Assembly (NCBI RefSeq): GCF_001905005.1
Contig: NZ_LWKZ01000001.1
Location: 995,775 to 1,059,774, forward strand
Reading direction: 5' to 3'
From: Streptomyces sp. CB02923
GTDB lineage: Bacteria; Actinomycetota; Actinomycetes; Streptomycetales; Streptomycetaceae
Length of the DNA: 64,000 nt
Shown in pieces: positions 16,633-24,605 of the stretch. Below the pieces are notes generated by a model. That model was not told the DNA's origin. It ran no database searches and saw nothing but the letters and a program-made list of their open reading frames with translations. Position 1 is the first letter of the stretch; every line of letters begins with the position of its first letter. Made by a program: the position numbers and the translations under genes.

Positions 16633-17910
16633 TCAGCCGATGCGGTCCAGCACGACCGGGTTCGGGGTGAAGTCCGTGCCCGGCGGGGCGACGAGGACGC
16701 CGCCGTCGAGGGCTTCGAGGGCGTACGGGAGCTTTTCGGGGGTGTCGGTGTGGAGGGTGAGCAGGGGCTGGCCCTCCTTGACCTCGTCGCCGGGCTTGGC
16801 GTGGAGTTCGATGCCCGCGCCGGCCTGGACCGGGTCCTCCTTGCGGGCGCGGCCGGCGCCCAGGCGCCAGGCGGAGACGCCCACCGCGTACGCGTCGAGG
16901 GTGGTGAGGACGCCGGAGGAGGAGGCGTTGACGGTGTGCTGTTCGCGGGCGACCGGGAGCGGGGCGTCCGGGTCGCCGCCCTGGGCCTGGATCATGCGGC
17001 GCCAGTGGTCCATGGCGGACCCGTCGGCGAGCGCCCTGGCGGGGTCGGCGTCCTTCAGGCCGGCCGCGTCGAGCATCTCGCGGGCCAGGGCGAGGGTGAG
17101 TTCGACGACGTCGGCCGGGCCGCCGCCCGCCAGGATCTCGACCGACTCGCGGACTTCGAGGGCGTTGCCGGCGGTCCGGCCCAGCGGGGTGGACATGTCG
17201 GTGAGCAGGGCGGAGGTGCGTACGCCGTGGTCGGTGCCCAGTTCGACCATGGTGGTGGCCAGTTCGCGGGCGTCCTCGATGTTCTTCATGAAGGCGCCGG
17301 AGCCGACCTTGACGTCCAGGACGAGCGAGCCGGTGCCCTCGGCGATCTTCTTGGACATGATCGAGGAGGCGATGAGCGGGATGGCCTCGACGGTGGCGGT
17401 GACGTCGCGCAGCGCGTAGAGCTTCTTGTCGGCGGGGGCCAGGCCGTCGCCCGCCGCGCAGATGACCGAGCCGGCCCGGTCCAGTACGTCCATCATCTCG
17501 GCGTTGGACAGCAGAGCGCGCCAGCCGGGGATGGCCTCCAGCTTGTCGAGGGTGCCGCCGGTGTGGCCGAGGCCGCGGCCGGAGAGCTGCGGTACGACCG
17601 CGCCGCAGGCGGCGACGAGGGGCGCGAGCGGCAGGGTGATCTTGTCGCCGACGCCGCCGGTGGAGTGCTTGTCGGCGGTCGGGCGGGCCAGGGCGGAGAA
17701 GTTCATCCGCTCGCCGGAGGCGATCATGGCGGCGGTCCAGCGGGCGATCTCCGTACGGTTCATGCCGTTGAGGAAGACGGCCATCGCCAGGGCCGACATC
17801 TGCTCGTCGGCGACCGCGCCGCGCGTATAGGCGTCGATGACCCAGTCGATCTGCTCGGGGGTCAGCTCCTGCTTGTCGCGCTTCGCGCGGATGACCGAGA
17901 TGACGTCCAT
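16633..17910 (-). CDS. deoA: thymidine phosphorylase
   Basis: This 425-residue pyrimidine-nucleoside phosphorylase converts thymidine and phosphate to thymine and 2-deoxyribose-1-phosphate. It has the N-terminal helical domain, the phosphate-binding KHSTGGVGDKITL (residues ~83-95), the SGRGLGHTGGTLDKLE signature, and a C-terminal barrel-sandwich domain. The length is normal. It lies downstream of, and in the same direction as, cytidine deaminase and the nucleoside ABC transporter, but after a hairpin. Its product feeds DeoC at the window start. Confidence 0.96.
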   Translation of the reverse strand: MDVISVIRAKRDKQELTPEQIDWVIDAYTRGAVADEQMSALAMAVFLNGMNRTEIARWTAAMIASGERMNFSALARPTADKHSTGGVGDKITLPLAPLVAACGAVVPQLSGRGLGHTGGTLDKLEAIPGWRALLSNAEMMDVLDRAGSVICAAGDGLAPADKKLYALRDVTATVEAIPLIASSIMSKKIAEGTGSLVLDVKVGSGAFMKNIEDARELATTMVELGTDHGVRTSALLTDMSTPLGRTAGNALEVRESVEILAGGGPADVVELTLALAREMLDAAGLKDADPARALADGSAMDHWRRMIQAQGGDPDAPLPVAREQHTVNASSSGVLTTLDAYAVGVSAWRLGAGRARKEDPVQAGAGIELHAKPGDEVKEGQPLLTLHTDTPEKLPYALEALDGGVLVAPPGTDFTPNPVVLDRIG

Positions 17911-18033
17911 CTGGGCTTCCTTTCGTGGAACGGCCGGCTCAGCCCGTCCCTGTACCCGGGAACGACGCGGCGAGCGGGCCTGAACAGTTCTACACGCATA
18001 GAGCGCGGAGATCGAGAGGCTCCGGACGCGGAA

Positions 18034-18069
18034 AGGCCCCGCACCGCCCAGGAGCGGGGTGCGGGGCCT
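18034..18069. terminator. hairpin between cdd and deoA
   Basis: A 12-bp perfect stem AGGCCCCGCACC / GGTGCGGGGCCT (18034-18045 with 18058-18069) has a 12-nt loop. It lies just after cytidine deaminase and 124 bp before deoA, so it probably ends or attenuates the long transporter operon and makes deoA partly independent. Confidence 0.78.
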
Positions 18070-18077
18070 ACGGGCCG

Positions 18078-18503
18078 CTAACGGCCCAGATGCTGGGGCC
18101 CGAACGCGTCGGGCAGCAGGTCGTCCAGGCGCCGGACGCCCGCCTCCCCGCCGTCGACCAGCAGGCCGGGGCCGCCGTGCTCGTACAGCAGCTGACGGCA
18201 GCGGCCGCACGGCACGAGCAGCTCGCCCTGCCCGTCCACGCAGGTGAACGCGGTCAGCCGGCCGCCGCCGGTCGCGGCCAGCGCGGAGACCAGGCCGCAT
18301 TCGGCGCACAGGCCGAGTCCGTACGAGGCGTTCTCGACGTTGCAGCCGACGACCGTACGGCCGTCGTCCACCAGGGCCGCGGCACCGACCGGGTAGCCGG
18401 AGTACGGGGCGTACGCCCGGGACATCGCGTCCCGGGCCGCCGCGCGGAGCCGCTCCCAGTCGACCGGCGCCAGAACCTCGTTCATCCGGCCATCGTGCGT
18501 CAT
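18078..18503 (-). CDS. cdd: cytidine deaminase
   Basis: This zinc enzyme deaminates cytidine and deoxycytidine. It shows GCNVENASYGLGLCAECG (Cys ligand and catalytic Glu) and LVPCGRCRQLL (two Cys ligands). I take ATG 18503 (MTHDGRMNEV) because it overlaps the permease stop as ATGA; ATG 18485 is also possible, giving 135 instead of 141 residues. It is the last gene of the BMP lipoprotein / ATPase / permease operon, so imported cytidine is probably deaminated at once. Confidence 0.93.
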   Translation of the reverse strand: MTHDGRMNEVLAPVDWERLRAAARDAMSRAYAPYSGYPVGAAALVDDGRTVVGCNVENASYGLGLCAECGLVSALAATGGGRLTAFTCVDGQGELLVPCGRCRQLLYEHGGPGLLVDGGEAGVRRLDDLLPDAFGPQHLGR

Positions 18504-19783
18504 GTGCCCTGCCCCCGCCGGTACGGCTTGCCGTTGGCCTTCGGGGGCCGCAGCCGCTGGGCGAACAGCGCCAGCACCAGCAGCGTGGCGATGTACGGGC
18601 TGGCCTCGACCAGCTCCAGCGGCACCGTGTCGGCCAGGAAGTACCAGAGGACGAGGAGGACCGCCCCGACGCCCGCGACCGCCGCCTGGGCGCGCTTGGC
18701 GGCGCGCAGCCGGAAGAACGCGAGGACGGCGAGCAGCGCCGCCAGGCCGAGCAGCAGTGCGTGCACGGTCGGGCCGCCGCTGCGCAGCTGCATGGCGTCC
18801 ATGAAGCCGAACAGTCCCGCGCCCATCGCGACCCCGCCGGGCCGCCAGTTGCCGAAGATCATCGTGGCCAGGCCGATGTAGCCGCGGCCGCCGGTCTGCC
18901 CGTCCTGGTAGAAGTGCGTGCTGATGGAGAGGAACGCGCCGCCGAGCCCGGCCAGCGCGCCGGAGACCAGCACGGCCGCGTACTTGTACGTGTACACGTT
19001 GACGCCCAGCGACTCGGCCGAGAGCGGCGCCTCGCCGCAGGAGCGCAGCCGCAGCCCGAAGGCCGTGCGCCACAGCAGGAAGAAGGTGCCGACGAAGAGC
19101 AGCACGGCCAGCACGGTGAGCCAGGAGACGTTGGTGACCAGGCCGCCGAGGACACCGGCGACGTCGGAGACCAGGAACCAGTGGTGGTTCTCCACGGACT
19201 GCAGCGCGTCCGCGAGCCCCGGGACGGTGAACGTCGGCATGTCGGCCATCGGCGGCGACTGCTTGTCGTTGCCGCCCGCCTGCATCGCCGCGCTGCCCTC
19301 CGCGCCGAACCACAGCGTGGCCAGGTACTGCGTCGCGCCCAGCGCCAGGATGTTGATCGCGACACCGGAGACGATGTGGTCGACGCCGAAGCTGACGGTG
19401 GCGATGGCGTGCACCAGTCCGCCGAGCGCGCCGCCGAGGATGCCGATGGCCGCGGCGGCCCACGGGCCGTGCTGCCAGCCGACCCAGCCGGCCGCGAACG
19501 AGCCGAGCATCATCATGCCTTCGAGGCCGATGTTGACCACGCCGGCCCGCTCGGCCCACAGGCCGCCGAGACCGGCCAGCCCGATCGAGGTGGCGGCGGC
19601 GAGCGCCGCGCTGAACTGGCCCGCCGAGGTCAGGTCGTCGGTACCGGTGACCGCGCGCAGCACGGACACCGCGACGATCGCCCCGGCGATGATGAGCAGG
19701 ATGACCGGGTAGGTCAGCTTGCGGCGACCCCCGCCGGGCGCACCGGCGCCCGGCCGGGCCGCGGGCTTGAGTTCGGTACTCAC
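18500..19783 (-). CDS. nucleoside ABC transporter permease (second)
   Basis: This 427-residue BPD_transp_2-type membrane protein has multiple hydrophobic segments, for example LTYPVILLIIAGAIVAVSVL and GLAGLGGLWAERAGVVNIGLEG, the latter a motif characteristic of BmpA-linked simple sugar/nucleoside permeases. GTG 19783 overlaps the stop of the preceding permease. It forms the membrane channel with the neighbouring permease for purine and pyrimidine nucleosides (family knowledge plus context). Confidence 0.92.
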   Translation of the reverse strand: MSTELKPAARPGAGAPGGGRRKLTYPVILLIIAGAIVAVSVLRAVTGTDDLTSAGQFSAALAAATSIGLAGLGGLWAERAGVVNIGLEGMMMLGSFAAGWVGWQHGPWAAAAIGILGGALGGLVHAIATVSFGVDHIVSGVAINILALGATQYLATLWFGAEGSAAMQAGGNDKQSPPMADMPTFTVPGLADALQSVENHHWFLVSDVAGVLGGLVTNVSWLTVLAVLLFVGTFFLLWRTAFGLRLRSCGEAPLSAESLGVNVYTYKYAAVLVSGALAGLGGAFLSISTHFYQDGQTGGRGYIGLATMIFGNWRPGGVAMGAGLFGFMDAMQLRSGGPTVHALLLGLAALLAVLAFFRLRAAKRAQAAVAGVGAVLLVLWYFLADTVPLELVEASPYIATLLVLALFAQRLRPPKANGKPYRRGQGT

Positions 19784-20910
19784 GCGGTCGCCTCCGCCTT
19801 GTCGTTCTCACCTGGGTTCGTACGGGCCTGGGCGGCCAGTTCCTCGCCGACCTTGCGCTGCTGGGCGCGCAGCCCGTACCGGCGCACGATCTCGTACGCG
19901 ATGACCACGCACAGCACGATCACGCCCTGGATCACGCCGACGATCTCCTGCGCGTACCCCTCGAACTCCAGGCGGGAGCCGGTGCGGTCGAGGAACGCCC
20001 ACAGCAGCGCGCCGAAGGCCATGCCCACCGGGTGGTTGCGGCCCAGCAGGGCGATGGCGATACCGGTGAAGCCGATGCCGGCCGGGAAGTCGGTGCCGTA
20101 GTTGAAGGACTCGCCGAGCAGCGTCGGCATGCCCACCAGACCGGCCGCGGCGCCCGAGAGCACCATGGAGATGACGATCATCCGCTTGACGCTGACGCCG
20201 CTGGCCTCGGCGGCCGGCTCGGAGGCGCCCACCGCGCGCAGGTCGAAGCCGAAGCGGGTGCGGTTGATCACGAACCAGTAGACGAAACCGGCCAGCGCCG
20301 CGATCACCACGAAGCCGTACACCGGCTTGGGGTCGGTCGGGAAGCTGAAGAAGTGGCTGGACTCCGGCAGGAACTCGGTGTGCAGCAGGTTGCCGTCCTT
20401 GACGGCGAGGCGGCCGTCCTGGAGGAAGTAGCCGATCACGGAGGCGGCGATGGCGTTCAGCATGATCGTGGTGATCACCTCGCTGACGCCGCGCGAGGTC
20501 TTCAGTACGCCCGCGATGCCCGCCCACAGGGCACCCACCAGCATTGCGATGACGATGAGCAGGATGATCTGGAGGGCGCCGGGCAGGGCGACGGCGCCGC
20601 CGACCGCGGCGGCCGCGAAGGCCGCCAGCCGGTACTGCCCGTCCACGCCGATGTTGAACAGGTTCATCCGGAAGCCGATGGCGACCGCCAGTGCCGACAG
20701 GTAGTACGGCACCGCCTTGTTGATGATCCAGACCTGGCTGTCGCTGTAGTGGCCGTAGTCGGCCATGATCCCGTAGGCGCGCAGCGGGTTCTCGCCCGAG
20801 GCCAGGAAGACCAGCGAGCTGATGACGAACGCGGCGGCGATGGCCAGCAGCGGCGCGGCGAGCGCCAGCAGCACCTTGTCCTTGGTGAACGACCTGGTCA
20901 GCGTCTTCAC
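19780..20910 (-). CDS. nucleoside ABC transporter permease (first)
   Basis: This 376-residue BPD_transp_2 permease has about 9 hydrophobic segments and the motif FRMNLFNIGVDGQYRLAAFAA, the equivalent of the NIGVEGQ signature of this family. GTG 20910 overlaps the stop of the ATPase gene (GTGA). It pairs with the next permease as in NupP/NupQ-type importers. Confidence 0.92.
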   Translation of the reverse strand: MKTLTRSFTKDKVLLALAAPLLAIAAAFVISSLVFLASGENPLRAYGIMADYGHYSDSQVWIINKAVPYYLSALAVAIGFRMNLFNIGVDGQYRLAAFAAAAVGGAVALPGALQIILLIVIAMLVGALWAGIAGVLKTSRGVSEVITTIMLNAIAASVIGYFLQDGRLAVKDGNLLHTEFLPESSHFFSFPTDPKPVYGFVVIAALAGFVYWFVINRTRFGFDLRAVGASEPAAEASGVSVKRMIVISMVLSGAAAGLVGMPTLLGESFNYGTDFPAGIGFTGIAIALLGRNHPVGMAFGALLWAFLDRTGSRLEFEGYAQEIVGVIQGVIVLCVVIAYEIVRRYGLRAQQRKVGEELAAQARTNPGENDKAEATA

Positions 20911-22688
20911 TCCCGGTCACCACCCTCGCGCGTGTCAGCGTCTTCAGCGGTGAGGTGACCGCTGGCGGCACCGGTCATGGCCGAGCCCAACTCCTCCGGG
21001 GTGATGGTCGCGGGGTCGGCGTCCGCGACCAGCCGGCCCCGGTACATCACCCGCAGGGTGTCGGAGAGCCCGATCAGCTCGTCCAGGTCGGCAGAGATCA
21101 GCAGAACCGCCAGGCCCTCCCGGCGCGCGGCGCGGATCTGCTCCCAGATCTGCGCCTGCGCGCCGACGTCCACGCCCCGCGTGGGGTGGGCGGCGATCAG
21201 CAGCTTGGGCCGGTGGCTCATCTCCCGGCCGACGATCAGCTTCTGCTGATTGCCGCCGGACAGCGAGGCCGCCGTCACCTCGATACCGGGCGTCCGTACG
21301 TCGTACTCGGCGACGATCCGCTCGGTGTCCTTACGGGCCCCGGCCAGGTCCAGCAGCCGGCCCTTGCTGTTGGGCCGCTCCGTGACGTGACCGAGGATGC
21401 GGTTCTCCCACAGGGGCGCCTCCAGCAGCAGGCCGTGCCGGTGGCGGTCCTCGGGTACGTACCCGATGCCGCCCTCCCGCCGCGTGCGCGTACTGGCGCC
21501 GGACAGGTCCTGCCCGTCCAGCGTCACGGTGCCGTGGCTCAGGACCCGCGTACCCATGATCGCCTCGACCAGTTCGGCCTGGCCGTTGCCCTCCACACCG
21601 GCGACGCCGAGCACTTCGCCCTTGTGGATGGTGAAAGTGATCCCGTCCAGCACGGTCCGTACGACCCCGTCGGAGTCGGTGGCCGTCAGCCGCAGGCCCT
21701 CCACACCCAGCATCGGCGTGTCCGTCACCGTCGACTCCCGCGTCTCCGGCGACGGCAGCTCACTGCCCACCATCAGCTCGGCGAGCTGCTTGGGCGTGGT
21801 CTTCGCGGGCTCCACGGACGCGACCGTCGTCCCCCGCCGGATGACCGTGATGTCGTCCGCGACCGACAGGACCTCGCCCAGCTTGTGCGAGATGAAGATG
21901 ACGGTCAGGCCCTCGGACTTCAGCTCCCGCAGGTTGTCGAAGAGCGCGTCGACCTCCTGCGGGACCAGGACCGCGGTCGGCTCGTCGAGGATGAGCGTAC
22001 GGGCGCCGCGGTAGAGGACCTTCAGGATCTCCACCCGCTGGCGGTCCGCGACACCGAGGTCCTCTACGAGGACGTCGGGGCGGATGGCGAGCCCGTACGC
22101 GTCCGAGATCTCCATGATCTTCGTACGGGCCCGGTCGCCGATGCCGTGCAGCTTCTCCGCGCCGAGGACGACGTTCTCCAGGACGGTGAGGTTGTCGGCC
22201 AGCATGAAGTGCTGGTGCACCATGCCGATGCCGCGGGCGATGGCGTCCGCGGGCGTGCCGAGCGCCGCCTGCTCGCCGTCGAGCGTGATGGTGCCCTCGT
22301 CCGGCTTCTGCATACCGTAAAGGATCTTCATCAGCGTCGACTTGCCCGCGCCGTTCTCGCCGCACAGGGCGTGCACGGTGCCGCGGCGCACGGTCAGATC
22401 GATGTCGTGGTTGGCCACGACACCGGGGAAACGCTTGGTGATACCGCGCAGTTCTACGGCTGCGGGGCCCGGCTCGGCCGGGCGGCTGGTCGTGGGTGCT
22501 GCGTTGATGGCGCACTCCCCTCGGGGATTGTCCTGGGCGGACGTGTCCTGGGCGGACAGGTCCTGGGCGGACGGCGTGTTCTGGGCAGGTGGCGGGGGCG
22601 GATGCCGGCCGCTGTCAAGGGCATGGGGCGGTACGGCCCGGCCGTGGGTGGTTCGGCCGTGGTGCGAGCCGCGGCCGCGGTGGGGCAC
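20907..22688 (-). CDS. nucleoside ABC transporter ATP-binding protein (two domains)
   Basis: This is a duplicated ATPase of the simple-sugar/nucleoside class. The first domain has GENGAGKSTLMKILYG and LGVADRQRVEILK, and the second has GVAGVEGNGQAELVEAIMG and LSGGNQQKLIVGREM. The 5' end is uncertain. The frame is open to GTG 22688, but similarity-like sequence begins only near INAAPTTSRPAEPGP. There the codon in the start position is ATC (22508-22506), placed after GAGGGGAG, with no ATG or GTG nearby. The intervening 60 codons include a SAQD repeat. It energises the two permeases. Confidence 0.92.
   Translation of the reverse strand: MPHRGRGSHHGRTTHGRAVPPHALDSGRHPPPPPAQNTPSAQDLSAQDTSAQDNPRGECAINAAPTTSRPAEPGPAAVELRGITKRFPGVVANHDIDLTVRRGTVHALCGENGAGKSTLMKILYGMQKPDEGTITLDGEQAALGTPADAIARGIGMVHQHFMLADNLTVLENVVLGAEKLHGIGDRARTKIMEISDAYGLAIRPDVLVEDLGVADRQRVEILKVLYRGARTLILDEPTAVLVPQEVDALFDNLRELKSEGLTVIFISHKLGEVLSVADDITVIRRGTTVASVEPAKTTPKQLAELMVGSELPSPETRESTVTDTPMLGVEGLRLTATDSDGVVRTVLDGITFTIHKGEVLGVAGVEGNGQAELVEAIMGTRVLSHGTVTLDGQDLSGASTRTRREGGIGYVPEDRHRHGLLLEAPLWENRILGHVTERPNSKGRLLDLAGARKDTERIVAEYDVRTPGIEVTAASLSGGNQQKLIVGREMSHRPKLLIAAHPTRGVDVGAQAQIWEQIRAARREGLAVLLISADLDELIGLSDTLRVMYRGRLVADADPATITPEELGSAMTGAASGHLTAEDADTREGGDRE
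22531..22575. repeat. three tandem 15-bp units
   Basis: TCCTGGGCGGAC plus three variable bases is repeated at 22531, 22546 and 22561, followed by a decayed fourth copy. It lies in the disputed 5' region of the ATPase gene; in that frame it encodes SAQD repeats. As 15 is a multiple of three, copy changes keep the frame. Confidence 0.85.
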
Positions 22689-22730
22689 GGCGGTGCGGGT
22701 CCGCGCTGCGGGCCGGCACCTCCCACCCTG

Positions 22731-23762
22731 CTACGGCGTCTCCTTGACCTTCACCTTGCCCTCGACGATCTTCTGCCGGGCGGCGTCGATCTGCGGCTGG
22801 ATATCCTTGATGAAGCCGCCCGACGTGGCGAGCGTGACGCCCTTCTTCTTCATGTCGTACGCGTGCACGCCCGTCAACGGCTTCTTGTCCTCGACGCTCT
22901 TGATCAGGTCGAAGACGGCCACGTCGACGTTCTTGACGACCGACGTCAGGATGCAGTCCTTGTACTTCGCCAGGCCGGGCTGGAGATACTGGTCGGAGTC
23001 CACGCCGATCGCCCAGGCGCCCTTGCGCTTGCTGATCGCCTCGATGGCGCCCGCGCCCGACTGGCCGGCCGCCGAATAGATCACGTCGATACCGCTGTCC
23101 AGCATGCCGCCCGCCTTGGCCTTGGCCGCGGCCGGGTCGTTGAACCCCTTGTCGTTGTTGGGGTACAGGTACTGCGACGTGACCTTGGTGTTCGGGTCGG
23201 TGTCGCGCACCCCCTGCTCGAACCCGGCCTGGAACTTCTGGATCAGCGCGTTGTTCACACCGCCGATGAAGCCGACCTTGTGGTTCTTGCTCTTGAGCGC
23301 GGCGGCGACGCCCGCCAGGTACGAGCCCTCGTGCTCCGCGAAGACCATCGCGTCCACGTTCTTGCCCTGCGGCACCGCGTCCACGACGCCGAACGTCGTC
23401 TCCGGGAAGTCCTTCGCGACGTTCTCGATCGAACGGCTGTAGGCGAAACCGACCCCTATGACCGGGTTGTACCCGGCCTCGGCGAACGACGTGAGCCGCT
23501 GCTCACGGTCCGCCTCCGTCTCGCCGTTCTTCGCGGTGAGCATCTTGACGTTGACGCCCAGCTTCTTCCTGGCATTCTCGGTGCCACGGGCGGCCGCCTC
23601 GTTGAAGGAGTGGTCGTCCCGCCCGCCGATGTCGAACGCGAGCCCGACACCGGCATGACTGGCCCGGTTCGCCTCGGCGAAGCTCTGACCGCAAGCGGTG
23701 GCGGTGACCGCGAGAAGCGCGGAGGCGCTGGCCGCGGCGGCAAACCTGGTGACCCGACGCAA
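22731..23762 (-). CDS. BMP-family nucleoside-binding lipoprotein
   Basis: This 343-residue substrate-binding lipoprotein of the BmpA/PnrA family starts at TTG 23762 after GAAGGGAAG. It has a signal peptide with lipid-attachment Cys24 (AVTATACGQ). The mature domain includes GVGLAFDIGGRDDHSFNEAA, IGVGFAYSRSIENVA and VIYSAAGQSGAGAIEAI, the purine-nucleoside-binding features. It captures nucleosides outside the membrane for the downstream ATPase and permeases and is probably the first gene of the operon. Confidence 0.93.
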   Translation of the reverse strand: MRRVTRFAAAASASALLAVTATACGQSFAEANRASHAGVGLAFDIGGRDDHSFNEAAARGTENARKKLGVNVKMLTAKNGETEADREQRLTSFAEAGYNPVIGVGFAYSRSIENVAKDFPETTFGVVDAVPQGKNVDAMVFAEHEGSYLAGVAAALKSKNHKVGFIGGVNNALIQKFQAGFEQGVRDTDPNTKVTSQYLYPNNDKGFNDPAAAKAKAGGMLDSGIDVIYSAAGQSGAGAIEAISKRKGAWAIGVDSDQYLQPGLAKYKDCILTSVVKNVDVAVFDLIKSVEDKKPLTGVHAYDMKKKGVTLATSGGFIKDIQPQIDAARQKIVEGKVKVKETP

Positions 23763-23975
23763 GGGTCTTCCCTTCGCTCGAAGCGCCTACGCTGGCGCTG
23801 GCTTTACGGGAGATTAACGCGCGTAGACCTGGCGCAAAACCCTTCACTGCGTGGCCGTTATCTGATTGTTCCTCCCCGTGGTGGGGGTGGGCGTTTGCGC
23901 TGCGCGCGGGGTGCGCTGGCGGGCGGGTCGCATTGTGTGACTCGTGGGGCGGGGGCGCGCAGGGGGCCAACTCCT

Positions 23976-24038
23976 CGACACCGTGTACGGCAACGGTGAC
24001 TACATCGTGAACCCAGATACCCGGCTGCTCTGCGGGGA
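23976..24038 (+). repeat. 63-bp inverted repeat, left arm
   Basis: Matches the reverse complement of 24437-24499 at 60 of 63 positions. In either orientation the sequence can be read as DTVY..GDYIVNPDTRLLCG, so similar peptides are encoded by both arms, with one silent and two changing differences. Confidence 0.9.
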
Positions 24039-24126
24039 TGGCCCCCTACGCACCCCCTCACGTTGTTTGGCGACTGCGGCCAGCTGGGGGGAGTTTTTCG
24101 ATCACCGCCGTGTCCGCCCACCACAT

Positions 24127-24204
24127 GGTGAGGCTCACGGGATGGAGGGCGGGGACGGCCATGGCGTCACCCGGCGGCGGATGTGCACCCACGCCACCCT
24201 GATC
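24127..24204 (+). repeat. 78-bp direct repeat, copy A
   Basis: Direct repeat of 24219-24296, sharing a core identical over GGCGGGGACGGCCATGGCGT and the following CACCCGGCGGCGG. Differences cluster near the start and the last 12 bases. Confidence 0.88.
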
Positions 24205-24218
24205 GGCGCCCACCTAGC

Positions 24219-24296
24219 GGTGAAGCTCACGGTGGCGGGGCGGGGACGGCCATGGCGTCACCCGGCGGCGGGTGCGCACCCACGGCGTGCCTGACC
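24219..24296 (+). repeat. 78-bp direct repeat, copy B
   Basis: Second copy of the 78-bp unit, 14 bp after copy A. It runs straight into the hairpin array at 24300. Confidence 0.88.
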
Positions 24297-24299
24297 CAG

Positions 24300-24375
24300 C
24301 CGCCACGCTGCGCGCGGCGGGCCCAGTCCACCGCGCTGCGCGCGGTGGACGCTGCCCCTGCGCTGCGCGCAGGGG
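24300..24375. other. array of three similar hairpins (8-bp stem, CTGCG loop)
   Basis: Three stem-loops occur at 24300-24320, 24328-24348 and 24355-24375, each with an 8-bp stem and the same 5-nt loop CTGCG, at 27-28 bp spacing. Stems 2 (CCACCGCG/CGCGGTGG) and 3 (CCCCTGCG/CGCAGGGG) are perfect though different in sequence, so paired positions changed together. Stem 1 has one mismatch. This suggests selection for structure, in RNA or single-stranded DNA. The strand transcribed, if any, is unknown. Confidence 0.7.
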
Positions 24376-24413
24376 TATTGCAGCCACGATGGCGGGAGAG
24401 CCGCAATCCGGCC

Positions 24414-24556
24414 GGGCTCGGGTCCACGCAGGGGTCTCCCCGCAGAGCAGCCGGGTATCTGGGTTCACTATGTAGTCACCGGTGACGTACACGGTGTCGT
24501 GGGGGTCCCCCCGGCCGAAGGCTGGGGGAGAGTGACCCCTGCGTGGGCCCGAGCCC
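24414..24556. repeat. nested inverted repeat (23-bp arms)
   Basis: The arm 24414-24436 matches the reverse complement of 24534-24556 at 22 of 23 positions. The spacer is 97 bp and begins with the right arm of the 63-bp inverted repeat (24437-24499). Confidence 0.85.
24437..24499 (-). repeat. 63-bp inverted repeat, right arm
   Basis: Partner of 23976-24038, about 400 bp away and inverted. The two arms flank the direct repeats and hairpins. Confidence 0.9.
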
Positions 24557-24605
24557 CCCACCACCGGACCCCACGCGCACAACGCCCACCCCCACCGGGC
24601 AAGCG

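Larger units (their letters stand above)
23763..24605. other. gene-free repeat mosaic
   Basis: This 843-bp stretch between the BMP gene and the amidohydrolase gene has no convincing protein gene. It holds, from left to right, the BMP promoter region, one arm of a 63-bp inverted repeat, two 78-bp direct repeats, three similar hairpins, a 23-bp inverted repeat arm, the second 63-bp arm and the closing 23-bp arm. The short frames across it are made of these repeats. It looks like an accumulation of dispersed elements or a structured RNA locus. Confidence 0.75.

Noticed and set aside
20955..23999. Very long plus-strand open frame (over 1000 codons) across the transporter genes
   Set aside because: It is antisense to the ATPase and BMP genes, whose motifs are clear; the translation is Arg/Gly/Val-rich low complexity, a GC-driven shadow.
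23944..24294. Small ORF of 116 codons in the repeat mosaic
   Set aside because: It consists of the inverted-repeat arm and direct repeat A; no ribosome site or protein-like composition beyond the repeats.
24300..24375. CRISPR-like array
   Set aside because: Only three short palindromic units with 6-7-bp spacers, varying stems and no cas genes; hairpin array fits better.
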